Of a stretch of 64,000 bases of DNA, positions 33,659 to 42,429 are shown one piece after another. Both the position numbers and the translations under genes were made by a program. Source of the DNA: Streptomyces vinaceus (lineage in GTDB: Bacteria > Actinomycetota > Actinomycetes > Streptomycetales > Streptomycetaceae); contig NZ_CP023692.1 in assembly GCF_008704935.1 (NCBI RefSeq), forward strand, positions 7,045,501-7,109,500, read 5' to 3'. Numbering within the stretch: the stretch's first letter is position 1; each line of letters begins with the position of its first letter. The notes beneath the pieces were generated by a model. The model was not told the origin of the DNA. It saw nothing but the letters and a program-made list of their open reading frames with translations, and did no database searches.

Positions 33659-34438
33659 TCAGGGCCGGCCGCCCCCACGTTCCGGGGCGTGCCGGTACGA
33701 GCGGACCAGCGCGAGGTAGTCCGCCGCCAGGCGGTGGCAGTCGCCCGGCCAGCGGGCGGAGACGTAGTTGCCGTCCCGTACGGTGAACCCGCGGCCGGGG
33801 CGCGCCGCCGTGTCCCTGACCGGCAGCGCAGGACCGGCCAGGAAGTGGGCCGGGTCGGCGAGGGCCGCGGTGACCTCCGCCTGGACGGTGGTCGCGTAGG
33901 TGCGGTAGTAGCGGCCCAGCCACATGCGGGTCAGGTTCCAGGCCGTGAGTTCCAGCAGCGAGGTCAGGGCCGTGGTCCGCCGCCCGTACAGCACGGAGCG
34001 CCCGGTCGTCGGGTCCTTGGCCCGCGCGGCCAGCAGTACGCCGTGGCACACCGCTCCCACCGGCAGACCCAGTAGGAAGACCCGGGCGAACAGCCGCTGC
34101 GCGGCCGGGTCCTCCAGCAGCGTGCGCATCCCCTGGGCGTGGCCGCCGGGTACGAACAGCCCCGTCAGGCACGCCGGATCCACCTTGGCGTAGGACAGCG
34201 GGGCCCGGAACCGGGGGTCCTCGGTCAGCCGCCCGTAGGCCGCCAGCCCGGCGCGCCGGGTCATCAGCCACGGGGAGAGCCAGGAGAAGCCGGTCTCGGT
34301 CAGCCGGCGGTCGGCGAGAGCGACGCGCCCGTCGGGCGTCGCGAACCGTACGTCGTATCCCGCGTCCCGCAGCGCGGCCCAGGGCACGGCCGCCTCGGTC
34401 GGGTCGTAGCCGGACGAGGGCAGCAGGAAGACGATCAA
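33659..34438 (-). CDS. DJ-1/PfpI-like class I glutamine amidotransferase fold protein
   Basis: About 259 residues if started at TTG 34438, behind AAGGAG seven bases upstream; the longer frame to 34525 adds a low-complexity Arg-rich leader. The N-terminus IVFLLPSSGYDPTEAAVPW and the glutamate/cysteine elements (LTGLFVPGGHAQGM, then PVGAVCHGVLLAARA with the nucleophilic Cys) fit the DJ-1/PfpI superfamily. Functions range from chaperone/deglycase-like to isonitrile hydratase; not resolvable here. It diverges from the frameshifted AraC-type gene; PfpI/AraC pairs are a common arrangement. Confidence 0.85.
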   Translation of the reverse strand: MIVFLLPSSGYDPTEAAVPWAALRDAGYDVRFATPDGRVALADRRLTETGFSWLSPWLMTRRAGLAAYGRLTEDPRFRAPLSYAKVDPACLTGLFVPGGHAQGMRTLLEDPAAQRLFARVFLLGLPVGAVCHGVLLAARAKDPTTGRSVLYGRRTTALTSLLELTAWNLTRMWLGRYYRTYATTVQAEVTAALADPAHFLAGPALPVRDTAARPGRGFTVRDGNYVSARWPGDCHRLAADYLALVRSYRHAPERGGGRP

Positions 34439-34632
34439 AGGGGTGCTCCTTCGGGTGCGCACGGGGCGGACTGCCGCGCGCCGGCGCGCAGGCGTCCCGC
34501 CCCGCCGCAACGGGCAGCCCGACACTAAGGGCCCGGGCGAGCCCGGTCATTGACCCCGGCGGCCACCTCGTTGACTCCCGGGCCACCGCCGCCGGTTGAC
34601 TGGGGGCCGCGGCCCGGCCTTGACTGGCCGCC

Positions 34633-35678
34633 ATGCCCAGCATCGAGCCGTCCACCGTCGCCGCGTCCTACGCGCGCGCCGTCCTGAACGCCGGAGCGGA
34701 CGCCCCCGGCGCCGAGGGCGGGGCCGACGGCACCGCCGGACCCGGCGCCTGGGGCTCGCCCCTGGACCGGCTCCCGTTCACCGAGGTACGCGCCCTGTGG
34801 GACTCGGTGATCGGCGGCGCCGACGGCGCGTCAGGCGCCGGCGGGGGCGACCCGCACGCCGGGCTCCGCGTCGGGGACGCGATCAAGCCGGGCAGCCTGC
34901 ACGTCCTCGGCCACGTGGTCCTCACCTGCGCGAGCCTGGCGGAGGCCGCCGAAGCGGCGGTCCGCTACCACCCCCTGGTCAGCCAGGCCGGCACGGTCAC
35001 CGTGCACCGAGGGGCCGGGACGACCCGGATCGGCTATCGGCCGACCGTCGACCCGGCCGCCATGCACCCGCAGCAGGTCGAGGCGGTCGTCACCGGCATG
35101 GTGCGGGCCGCCCGCTGGATCGCCGGGGACGGCTGGGCCCCGCGGTCGGTGTCCTTCACCCACGCCCGTACCGGCTCCGCCGAACCGTACGGCCGGATCC
35201 TCGGCTGCCCCGTCGCCTTCGGCGCCCCGAGAACGCGCTCATCGTGGGCAACCGCGACCTCGACCGGCGCCGCGCCCCGCACGACCCCGAACTCGGCGCC
35301 CTGCACCGGGCCTACGCCGACCGGCTGCTGCGCGAGCTGTCGGAGTCCGTGAGCCTCGCGGACCGGGTCCGGCAATGGCTGGACCACGCCCCGCTCGACG
35401 CCGCCGGCCCCGCCGACGCGTGCCGGGGCCTCCACCTCAGCCCCCGCACCCTGCGCCGGGCCCTCCAGGAGGAGGGCACCTCCTGGCGCGCCCTCCTCGA
35501 CGGTGCCCGCCACCGCCGGGCCCGCCGGCTGCTGGAGACCACGGACCTGCCGCTCGACCGGATGGCCCCCCTCGTCGGCCTGAGCGGAGCCACCGCCCTG
35601 GTCCGCGCGTTCACCCGCTGGGAGGGCGTCACCCCCGGGACGTACCGCCGGGAAGCGAAGCGCCCGACGCGTCGGTGA
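34633..35678 (+). pseudogene. AraC-family regulator interrupted by a one-base deletion
   Basis: The N-terminal arabinose-binding-like part (from ATG 34633: LHVLGHVVLTCASLAEAAEA, YHPLVSQAGTVTVHRG) is in one frame up to GCPVAFGAP at 35229. The expected continuation ENALIVGNRDLDRR and the C-terminal AraC HTH (LHLSPRTLRRALQEEGTSWR, ARRLLETTDLPLDRMAPLVG) are in the next frame, ending at 35678. Restoring one G at about 35229-35230 (CCGGAGAAC instead of CCGAGAAC) would give an intact protein of about 348 residues. Unless this is an assembly error, the regulator is inactive and its divergent PfpI-like target may be deregulated. Confidence 0.8.
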
Positions 35679-35705
35679 GCGGCGCCGGGCGGGCTTCCGG
35701 ATCCC

Positions 35706-36206
35706 TCAGCTGGCGGAGCCCGCCGCCGAACCCGTCGCCAGGTCCGCGCCCCAGCGCGCTATCGCGGCCGGCAGGTCGAGCGGGCCCGGGCGCGTGTCGG
35801 AGCCCTCGGCGGGCCAGTCCTCGCGGGGGACGCGCCACATCACCTCGAACTCGTTGCCGTCCGGGTCCTTGGCGTAGAAGGACTTCGAGACCACGTGGTC
35901 GCTCGCGCCGACCAGCGCGCCGCGTTCGGTGAGCTTGTTCCCGAGCTCGGCCAGCTCGCCGAGCGTGCCCACCTCCCAGGCCAGGTGGTAGAGGCCGACC
36001 CGGCCCTGCTCGGGACCGGGCGCGTCGGCGCCGATCGCGAACAGGCCGAGGTCGTGGTCGTTGAGGCTGCCGGGGGCGCTCAGGAAGGCGGCGCGGCCGG
36101 CGATCAGGTGGTCGACCTGGAATCCGAAGACGTCGGTGTAGAACGCCGCGGAGCGTTCGACATCGCGGATCCAGAGCACGGCGTGGTTCAGGCGGCGGAC
36201 GGACAT
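35706..36206 (-). CDS. VOC-family extradiol-dioxygenase-like protein
   Basis: A 166-residue protein beginning RRLNHAVLWIRDVERSAAFY, then GLYHLAWEVGTLGELAELG and SKSFYAKDPDGNEFEVMWRV; the two His and a C-terminal Glu fit the VOC metal triad (H in LNHAV, H in LYHLA, E in EFEV). This is the catechol 2,3-dioxygenase-like group; substrate unknown. A GTTC-N6-GAAC palindrome overlaps its promoter. Confidence 0.85.
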   Translation of the reverse strand: MSVRRLNHAVLWIRDVERSAAFYTDVFGFQVDHLIAGRAAFLSAPGSLNDHDLGLFAIGADAPGPEQGRVGLYHLAWEVGTLGELAELGNKLTERGALVGASDHVVSKSFYAKDPDGNEFEVMWRVPREDWPAEGSDTRPGPLDLPAAIARWGADLATGSAAGSAS

Positions 36207-36262
36207 GCGGCGCTCCCGGTGGCTCGAATGGTCTGGCTCGATGTAGACACCTCCAGCATAAC

Positions 36263-36276
36263 GTTCAAATTCGAAC
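36263..36276. promoter_or_regulatory. palindromic operator upstream of the VOC gene
   Basis: GTTCAAATTCGAAC lies just upstream of a -10-like TTATGC on the minus strand (about 36258-36263), 57-70 bases before the VOC start. The symmetry and position fit repression by a small dimeric regulator, which I cannot identify locally. Confidence 0.5.
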
Positions 36277-36306
36277 TACTGGCGCGGAAGCCTCCCCCTT
36301 CGGGTT

Positions 36307-36321
36307 CCGGCGCTCCGCCGG
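36307..36321 (-). terminator. short GC hairpin after the LysR gene
   Basis: CCGGCG-CTC-CGCCGG, six perfect pairs, starts five bases after the LysR stop on the upstream (low-coordinate) side of 36326. Weak, no T-run. Confidence 0.35.
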
Positions 36322-36325
36322 CCGC

Positions 36326-37222
36326 TCAGTCCTGGATCGCCGCCGCGGCACGGCGCAGCTCCGCCAGCACCGTCCGCACGGCCCTTCGCGCCGTGCGCTC
36401 GGGCCGGTGCAGTACGTCGATGTGGCGCCGGGCGTGCACCCCGCCCAACGGCCGGAGCACGACACCGGGGTGCGTACGGGCGGTCCAGCGCGGCATCAGC
36501 GCCAAGCCGCCGCCCGCGGCCACGACCTCGGCGACCACCGCGAACTCGTTGATGCGGTGGACGATGTCGAGCCTGCGGTTGGCCACACTGGCGATGGCCT
36601 CGATGGTGGCCATGAGCGGGAAGCCGTCGTGGACCGTGATCCAGGGCTGGCCGGCCACGTCCCGGGGCGAGAGCTCCGCACGGGAGGCCAGCGGGTGGCC
36701 GACGGGCAGGGCCACGTCGAGGGGCTCGTGCAGCAGAGTCGTCGCGGCCACGGAGCGCGGCCACGGCGGGCCGTGGTCGAGGCGGTGGGCCAGGACGAGG
36801 TCGTAGTCACGGGTGAGGGCCGGGAAGCGGTCCTGGGCGACGTCCTCGTCGGCGAGGGCCAGGCGGGGGCTGCCCGGGTCGGCGAAGGCGCGCAGCATGA
36901 GCGGGAAGAACGCCGAGCCCGCGCTGTGGAAGGCCGCGACCGATACGGCTCCGTCCGGTTGCTCGGCGAAGTCGGTGATGGTGTGCCGCGCCCGGGCCAG
37001 AGCCGTCTCCACCTCGATGGCCGCCCCGGCCAGGGCCTGCCCGGCGTCGGTCAGCACCACCCGGCGGCCGGCGCGTTCGGTCAGTGGCACCGGAATGGAC
37101 CGCTGGAGCAGCCTCAGCTGCTGCGAGATCGCGGAAGGCGTCACGTGCAGCGCCTCGGCGACCGCGGTGACACTTCCCAGCTCTCCCAGCTCCCGCAGGA
37201 TCCGCAGCTGCCGTTCGTCCAT
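36326..37222 (-). CDS. LysR-family transcriptional regulator
   Basis: A 298-residue regulator starting at ATG 37222 (GTG 37228 possible). The N-terminal winged HTH reads LGSVTAVAEALHVTPSAISQ then QLRLLQRSIPVPLTERAG, and the effector-binding domain runs from about residue 90 (AVSVAAFHSAGSAFFPLMLR, AGQPWITVHDGFPLMATIEA). Actinomycete LysR proteins of this type usually control the adjacent divergent transporter; here that is the DMT exporter at 37304, 81 bases away. A GAAG-N11-CTTC dyad at 37257-37275 matches the T-N11-A layout of LysR sites. Confidence 0.92.
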   Translation of the reverse strand: MDERQLRILRELGELGSVTAVAEALHVTPSAISQQLRLLQRSIPVPLTERAGRRVVLTDAGQALAGAAIEVETALARARHTITDFAEQPDGAVSVAAFHSAGSAFFPLMLRAFADPGSPRLALADEDVAQDRFPALTRDYDLVLAHRLDHGPPWPRSVAATTLLHEPLDVALPVGHPLASRAELSPRDVAGQPWITVHDGFPLMATIEAIASVANRRLDIVHRINEFAVVAEVVAAGGGLALMPRWTARTHPGVVLRPLGGVHARRHIDVLHRPERTARRAVRTVLAELRRAAAAIQD

Positions 37223-37256
37223 GCGCACAGTGTAGGACTGCTACAGGTTGGGTTAA

Positions 37257-37275
37257 GAAGTTGGTCGTAGCCTTC
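37257..37275. promoter_or_regulatory. candidate LysR binding site (GAAG-N11-CTTC)
   Basis: Dyad with 11-base centre in the LysR/DMT divergent promoter region, 35 bases from the LysR start. Short arms, so support is mainly positional. Confidence 0.35.
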
Positions 37276-37303
37276 AAGATCCGCCGTCGTGCACCGTGGG
37301 GGC

Positions 37304-38242
37304 ATGCCTGTCGCCCGCCGTACCGATGCGGTACTCCTGCTGGTCGCGCTCGTCTGGGGTTCCAGTTACCTCGCGGCCAAGACCGCCACCGTCGCCCTTC
37401 CGGTCCTGGCGGTCCTGTTCGTCCGCTACGCGATCTCCGCCCTCGCCTGTGGCGCCCTGGTCGCGGCGCGCCGCCGGACGCGCCGGGGATGGACGCGCGC
37501 GGAGGTCCGCTCCGGGTCGCTCCTGGGCGTCACCCAGGCGGCCGTCCTCGTACTGGAGACGTACGGGGTGGCGCACACCAGCGCCGCCAACGCCGGACTG
37601 ATCATCAGTTTGACCATCGTTCTCACGCCGCTCATGGACCGGGCCCGGGGACGGTCCGGGCTTCCCCCGGCGTTCTTCCTCGCCGCCGGCCTCTGCGTCC
37701 TGGCCGTGGGACTGCTCATCGCCGGCACCGGCCTGCACGCGCCGCGAGCGGGGGACGCGCTGATGCTCGCCGCCGCGGTCGTCCGGGCCGGGCACGTCGC
37801 GCTCGTCGGGCGGCTCACCACGGGCCGCCCCGTGGATCCCCTGCGCCTGACGACCGTCCAGACCGTGGTCGGCTCGGCGCTGTTCCTCCCGCCCGCCCTC
37901 GCCCATCTGCCGGACCTGGCCGGCAGCAGCGCCACCACATGGAACCAGCTGATCTACCTGGCCCTGTTCTGCAGCGTGTTCGCGTTCCTCGCCCAGACCT
38001 GGGCCGTACAGCGCACCTCCGCCAGCCGGGCCAGCCTCCTCCTGGGCACCGAACCGATCTGGGCGGTCGCGATCGGGATCGGCCTCGGCGGCGAACGGCT
38101 CACGGTGTGGGCCTTCCTGGGCGCCGTCCTCATGATCACGGGAACCTATTGGGGCCAGGCGGTCGAACGCGCCCACCGCACCGCGGAACGGACCGGCGAG
38201 GAGACCCCCGCACACCGGCCGATGACACCCACCGGTGCCTGA
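37304..38242 (+). CDS. EamA/DMT-family metabolite exporter
   Basis: A 312-residue protein with ten predicted helices in two EamA halves. Landmarks are VALVWGSSYLAAKTATVALP in helix 1, VLETYGVAHTSAANAGLIIS mid first half and QRTSASRASLLLGTEPIWAV in the second half. RhaT/YdcZ-like members export amino acids, nucleobases or other metabolites. ATG 37304 lies behind GTGGGGG. Likely regulated by the divergent LysR. Its tail shares a hairpin with the convergent VOC gene. Confidence 0.9.
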   Translation: MPVARRTDAVLLLVALVWGSSYLAAKTATVALPVLAVLFVRYAISALACGALVAARRRTRRGWTRAEVRSGSLLGVTQAAVLVLETYGVAHTSAANAGLIISLTIVLTPLMDRARGRSGLPPAFFLAAGLCVLAVGLLIAGTGLHAPRAGDALMLAAAVVRAGHVALVGRLTTGRPVDPLRLTTVQTVVGSALFLPPALAHLPDLAGSSATTWNQLIYLALFCSVFAFLAQTWAVQRTSASRASLLLGTEPIWAVAIGIGLGGERLTVWAFLGAVLMITGTYWGQAVERAHRTAERTGEETPAHRPMTPTGA

Positions 38243-38243
38243 T

Positions 38244-38268
38244 CGCCCCGGAAGGTCAGCCCGGGGCG
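38244..38268. terminator. bidirectional terminator between convergent DMT and VOC genes
   Basis: CGCCCCGG (38244-38251) and CCGGGGCG (38261-38268) form eight perfect pairs around a nine-base loop, beginning two bases after the DMT stop and spanning the VOC stop codon at 38256. Confidence 0.6.
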
Positions 38269-38714
38269 GCGCCGAAATCGGGCAGGGTCAGCGAGCCGTC
38301 GGCGGCGAGGGGGAAGCCCGGGTTGTGGGCGACCTCCCAGGCGTGCCCGTCCGGGTCGGTGAAGGCGCTGGAGTAGAACCCGATGGCGTTGACGGCGGCC
38401 GGCTTGGTGACGGTTCCGCCGGCCGCTTCGACGGAGGCGAGCAGCTCGTCCACCTCCGCCCGCGAACGGACGTTGTGGGCCAGGGCGATACCACCGAAGC
38501 CGCCGCCGTCCGGGGGCCCGTCCGCCCGGCCCGGCGGCAGGCCGCAGTCCGCGGCCAGGAGGTCGCGGTCCCACAGGACCAGGGCGAGGCCGCCGGCCTG
38601 GAAGAAGACGGTCCTCTCGACCTCCTGTCCCCGCCAGCCCAGAGCCTCGTAGAAGCGCCGGGCGCGCGAGAGGTCGCGCACGCCGAGGGTGACGAGGGTG
38701 ATGCGCTGTTCCAT
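38256..38714 (-). CDS. VOC-family protein
   Basis: A 152-residue glyoxalase-like protein: MEQRITLVTLGVRDLSRARR, FGGIALAHNVRSRAEVDELL and SSAFTDPDGHAWEVAHNPGF near the C-terminus. The N-terminal metal His is replaced (TLVTLGV), so it may bind a ligand rather than catalyse. This lineage is frequent in streptomycetes and annotated as VOC or glyoxalase; no specific function is known. Confidence 0.83.
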   Translation of the reverse strand: MEQRITLVTLGVRDLSRARRFYEALGWRGQEVERTVFFQAGGLALVLWDRDLLAADCGLPPGRADGPPDGGGFGGIALAHNVRSRAEVDELLASVEAAGGTVTKPAAVNAIGFYSSAFTDPDGHAWEVAHNPGFPLAADGSLTLPDFGAAPG

Positions 38715-38847
38715 ACGGCCACGGTAGGGGGCCGCACCGCCCGGTGACCGCAGCCGCGTCGTGTCCGCGGCCGTGTCCCCGGCCGCGGTCGTGTCCCCGG
38801 CCGGGGCCCGGCCGTGGCCGCCGACGGTCTTTCCCCGTCCGGGCCGG

Positions 38848-39519
38848 CTACTGAGGCGCCGCGGCCGCGGCGCCGCCGTCCGCGACGCGGCGCCGGACCT
38901 GGTTCTCCTGGGCGAGGCGGCGCAGCAGCTCGAAGACCGGTGCGCAGATGGCGAAGACGATCACCGCCCGCTCGGCCAGGGCTACCGGATCGTCGAGCCC
39001 GGCCGCCCGCTCCAGGTCCAGCCGGGCCACCGCCTCGGCCAGTTTCGCGTAGGCGGCGAGCTCTCCCGGGGCGTACTGGGCGTCCAGCCTCCGCAGTTCC
39101 TTCAGCGCCGACGTCAGCCCCTGTACGTGCGGCGAGGTGTCGGGCGTCCGCCAGTCCAGCTCCGCGAGCAGCTCCGCCACCTCGGCTCCGGCGGCCGCCT
39201 CGGCCCCGGTCTCCTCGCCGGGAGCCGCGGGGCTCTGGCCCGCCACCGGCACGGGAAGGGCGTAGCTGACGGCTCCGAGGGCGCCCTCGGAGCTGTGCGC
39301 CTGGTCGACGGCCCCGAGCACCTCGCGGGTGGCCGCGATCGACAGACCGCCGAGCGTGGTCAGCGCCTTGATGAGCCGCAGCCGCTGCGCGTGCTCCTCC
39401 CCGTACTCGGCCAGCGTCGCGGCGGTCGCCCTGCCCGCGGGCAGCAGGCCCTGGCGCCGGAAGTATTTGATGCTGGCGACCGGCACGCCGGTCCGCCGGC
39501 TGAGCTCCGAGATCTTCAT
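38848..39519 (-). CDS. MerR-family transcriptional regulator
   Basis: A 223-residue regulator with a standard MerR winged HTH (MKISELSRRTGVPVASIKYF, then LTTLGGLSIAATREVLGAVD at about 55-75), and a long helical C-terminal region with an Ala/Glu-rich linker but no conserved metal-binding cysteines, so a drug or organic effector is likely. It diverges from the YhgE-like exporter; the intervening 134 bases contain a perfect 19-bp MerR-type palindrome and extra half-sites. Confidence 0.92.
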   Translation of the reverse strand: MKISELSRRTGVPVASIKYFRRQGLLPAGRATAATLAEYGEEHAQRLRLIKALTTLGGLSIAATREVLGAVDQAHSSEGALGAVSYALPVPVAGQSPAAPGEETGAEAAAGAEVAELLAELDWRTPDTSPHVQGLTSALKELRRLDAQYAPGELAAYAKLAEAVARLDLERAAGLDDPVALAERAVIVFAICAPVFELLRRLAQENQVRRRVADGGAAAAAPQ

Positions 39520-39582
39520 GTACGGCTTCCCTGCTGCTCACGGGGTCCGGTACCCGTCATCGGCGATTGGACACCACCACAA

Positions 39583-39625
39583 GATACTGCCAGTATCCAG
39601 TAGCTGGATACCTTGAGTATCCAGT
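39583..39625. promoter_or_regulatory. MerR-type operator array
   Basis: The main site, 39593-39611, is GTATCCAG-TAG-CTGGATAC, a perfect 19-bp dyad. It overlaps GATACT-GCC-AGTATC (39583-39597), and another half-site, GTATCCAGTA, follows at 39616-39625. The spacing of the arms fits a MerR dimer; several sites suggest cooperative control of the regulator and the YhgE-like gene. Confidence 0.75.
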
Positions 39626-39653
39626 AAGGAATCGCCGCCGCACCGGAGAATCG

Positions 39654-41018
39654 ATGCCACAGCCCACCCAGCCCTCCGTGCTCCGCCGACCCCGGTTGTG
39701 GGTCGGAACGGGACTCATCGCCGCAGTCGTCTCGATCTTGTTCGCGCTGCTCTACGTCGGCGGCAACGTCAACCCCAAGGGCAATCTCCGCGATCTGCCC
39801 GTGGCCCTGGTCAACGCCGACGCCGGCTCCGACGCAGGGGGCCGCCACGTCAACATGGGCGAGCAGGTCGTCGCGGGCATCCAGAAGGCCGCCAAGGGCG
39901 ACCACAGCATCGACTGGCAGATCGTGACCCGGGAGGAGGCCGACAAGCGGCTGGGCCGCGGCAAGGTCTTCGGCGCCCTCGTCATACCCCAGGACTTCAG
40001 CACCACGGTGACCGCGCTCGGCTCCCCGCAGCCCGCGCCCCAGGGCAAGGCCGCCCCGCCCACCCTGACCGTGCTGACCAACCAGTCCGCCGGCAGCATC
40101 GGCTCCTCGATGTCCTCCCAGGCCGCCCAGAAGGCCGCCCACGCCGCTTCCGCGCAGATCGGCCAGGAGCTCCTCAAGCAGGCCACGGCGCAGAAGACCC
40201 CGCTCCCGACGGCCGCCCAGCTCAAGCTGGCCGACCCGGTGACCGTCGCCGTCGCCGACGGCCACCCCGTCGGCTCCCGCAGCGCCCTGGGCCTGAGCGC
40301 CTTCTACTACGCGCTCGTGCTCGTCGTCTGCGGCATGCTCGGCGCCAACCTGGTCAACTCCCAGGTCGACACGGCCCTCGGCTACCTGCACACCGACTAC
40401 GGCCCGGTCCGCAAGCGCGAGCCCGTCCGGCACACCAGCCGCGTCCGCACGCTGGCCATCGGCATGGCGCTCATGCTCGGCATCTCGCTCGTGATGGGCA
40501 CCCTGGTCGAGGTCGCCACCGTCACGATCCTCGACATGGACGCCTCCCACCTCGGCCTGCTGTGGCTCTACTCCGTCGCCACCGTCGCCGTCGTCGGCAT
40601 CGGCAGCCTGGCCCTGTTCGCCGCCTTCGGCACGCCCGGCATGCTGCTGGCCACCATCGTCTTCGTCGCGATGGCCGTCCCCTCCTCCGGCGCCACGGTG
40701 CCGCTCCAGGCGCTGCCCGGATTCTTCCGGGGCCTCGCCGAGTTCGAGCCGCTGCGCCAGATCACCGAGGGCATGCGCGCCATCCTCTACTACGGCGCCC
40801 AGGCCGACGCGGGACTGGGCCGGGCGTGGGCCTCGATGGGCATCGCCCTCGTCGCCGCGCTGGTCTTCGGCTTCGCCGTCACCCGCCTCTACGACCGTCG
40901 CGGGCTGCACCGCATCCCCCGGCCCGACGCCGAGTCCGGGTCCGCGGCCGTGGCCGGCACTCCCGAGGCCCCGGACGCCCCCGACGCCCCCGAGGCCGCG
41001 GCGAACGCCACGGCCTGA
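39654..41018 (+). CDS. YhgE/Pip-like ABC-2-type membrane protein
   Basis: A 454-residue protein with ATG 39654 behind CCGGAG. One N-terminal helix (VGTGLIAAVVSILFALLYVG), then a large extracytoplasmic domain with the family signature NPKGNLRDLPVALVNADAGS, then five C-terminal helices (FYYALVLVVCGMLGANLVNS, FGTPGMLLATIVFVAMAVPS). This is the YhgE/Pip/ABC-2 permease architecture used by SNG/ESX-like secretion and drug-efflux proteins. No ATPase is next to it. The MerR palindromes in its promoter suggest induction by a drug-like effector. The tail is Asp/Ala/Pro-rich. Confidence 0.87.
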   Translation: MPQPTQPSVLRRPRLWVGTGLIAAVVSILFALLYVGGNVNPKGNLRDLPVALVNADAGSDAGGRHVNMGEQVVAGIQKAAKGDHSIDWQIVTREEADKRLGRGKVFGALVIPQDFSTTVTALGSPQPAPQGKAAPPTLTVLTNQSAGSIGSSMSSQAAQKAAHAASAQIGQELLKQATAQKTPLPTAAQLKLADPVTVAVADGHPVGSRSALGLSAFYYALVLVVCGMLGANLVNSQVDTALGYLHTDYGPVRKREPVRHTSRVRTLAIGMALMLGISLVMGTLVEVATVTILDMDASHLGLLWLYSVATVAVVGIGSLALFAAFGTPGMLLATIVFVAMAVPSSGATVPLQALPGFFRGLAEFEPLRQITEGMRAILYYGAQADAGLGRAWASMGIALVAALVFGFAVTRLYDRRGLHRIPRPDAESGSAAVAGTPEAPDAPDAPEAAANATA

Positions 41019-41026
41019 GCAGGGCC

Positions 41027-42253
41027 TCAGAGCCGGACGACGACCAGGGCGGTGTCGTCGGTGGCACCGCCGACGGGGAGCAGGTCGACCAGCAGGGCGT
41101 CCGCGACCCGCTCGGGATCGGCCTCACGGTGGCGGACGAGGGCTGCGGCCAGCCGGTCGAGGCTGGTGTCGATGTCCTCGCCCCGCCGCTCCACCAGCCC
41201 GTCCGTGTACAGCACCAGGGTGTCGCCGCTCCCGAACGCCGTCGTGGCCTGCGGCCTCGGGAGGTGCTCGGGCCGGGCCCCCAGCGGCGGATCGGTGGCC
41301 TGGTCGAGGTGGTCCACCGTTCCGTCGAGGCGTACGAGCAGGGGCGGCAGGTGGCCGGCGCTGCTGTAGGTGATCGTGTGGGCCGCCCAGTCGATGCAGG
41401 TCTCGACGACGGTGGTGTTCTCGGCGCCGTCGACGGAACGCGCATAGAGGCCCAGGACCTCCAGCGCCTTGGCCGGGCCCTCGGCCACCCGCGAGGTCGC
41501 GCTCAGTGCGCTGCGCAGCTGGCCCATGACGCCCGCGGCGACGAGGCCGTGGCCCACCACGTCGCCGACGGCCACCCCGATGCGGTCGCCGGGCAGGTCG
41601 ACGAGGTCGTACCAGTCTCCGCACACGTTCAGCGAACCGACGGCGGGACGGTAGCGCACCGCGATCCTGGCGTCCCAGCTCGGCAGGGTGACGGGGAGCA
41701 TCGCGCTCTGCAGGGCGAGGGCGACCTCGCGCTCGCGGGCGTGGGCCGTACGCAGGCGTTCGTTGAGCTCCTGGAGTTCACGGGCCCGCGTGTAGAGCTC
41801 GGCCTCCAGGACCCGGCCCCGGCCGCTCGTCGGCCGGCCCCGGGCCCGGATCAGTTCGGTGACCTCCTCCACCCGGTGCACCAGGAGCACGACCCGGCCG
41901 TCGGAGTCGAGGACCGGCGCGTTCACCGGGCTCCAGTACCGTTCCTCCCACTCGCCGGGCCGGTCCGCGGACTCCACGTCGTAGCGCTGCAAGGCCATGG
42001 CGTCCCGCTCGCCGGTCTCCACGACGCGGCGCAGCGACGCCGCCAGGTTCCGCATCCCGGTCGCGGACGGGTCGTTCGGGTTGTCGGGGAAGACGTCGAA
42101 CAGGTAGCGGCCGATCAGCTGGTCCCGGGTGCGGCCCGAGGAGTAGAGGAACTCGTCGTTCGCGTCGGCGTACACCAGGTCCGGGGTCAGCAGGGCGACC
42201 ATCCCGGGCAGCAGCCGGAACACCGCCGCGTAGTCGATCACCGTATCCGGCAT
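41027..42253 (-). CDS. PAS-domain PP2C (SpoIIE-type) protein phosphatase
   Basis: A 408-residue protein: PAS domain at about 10-135 (VFRLLPGMVALLTPDLVYAD, RYLFDVFPDNPNDP, ERYWSPVNAPVLDSDGRVVL), a coiled-coil linker (ELYTRARELQELNERLRTAH), then a PP2C/SpoIIE domain (VCGDWYDLVDLPGDRIGVAV, GDVVGHGLVAAGVMGQLRSA, YSSAGHLPPLLV, LYTDGLVERRG, TDDTALVVVRL). The Asp residues for two metals are present. Streptomycetes use many such phosphatases to activate anti-anti-sigma factors after sensing a signal. No partner kinase is adjacent. Converges on the YhgE-like gene, eight bases apart. Confidence 0.93.
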   Translation of the reverse strand: MPDTVIDYAAVFRLLPGMVALLTPDLVYADANDEFLYSSGRTRDQLIGRYLFDVFPDNPNDPSATGMRNLAASLRRVVETGERDAMALQRYDVESADRPGEWEERYWSPVNAPVLDSDGRVVLLVHRVEEVTELIRARGRPTSGRGRVLEAELYTRARELQELNERLRTAHAREREVALALQSAMLPVTLPSWDARIAVRYRPAVGSLNVCGDWYDLVDLPGDRIGVAVGDVVGHGLVAAGVMGQLRSALSATSRVAEGPAKALEVLGLYARSVDGAENTTVVETCIDWAAHTITYSSAGHLPPLLVRLDGTVDHLDQATDPPLGARPEHLPRPQATTAFGSGDTLVLYTDGLVERRGEDIDTSLDRLAAALVRHREADPERVADALLVDLLPVGGATDDTALVVVRL

Positions 42254-42429
42254 GTACCGCCCGCCTCCGTGCCCGCTGCGTCCGAGAACCTCCCCATATA
42301 AACCCGCGACGGCCGCCGCGGGAATCTCGCCACGACGGCGTTCACGGCAACGGACCCCCGCGCCCGGGACGGCGCGCCGTCGGCATGACGTGCCGGGCGG
42401 GACGCCGGGCCCGCCTTACCGTCGGCGGT

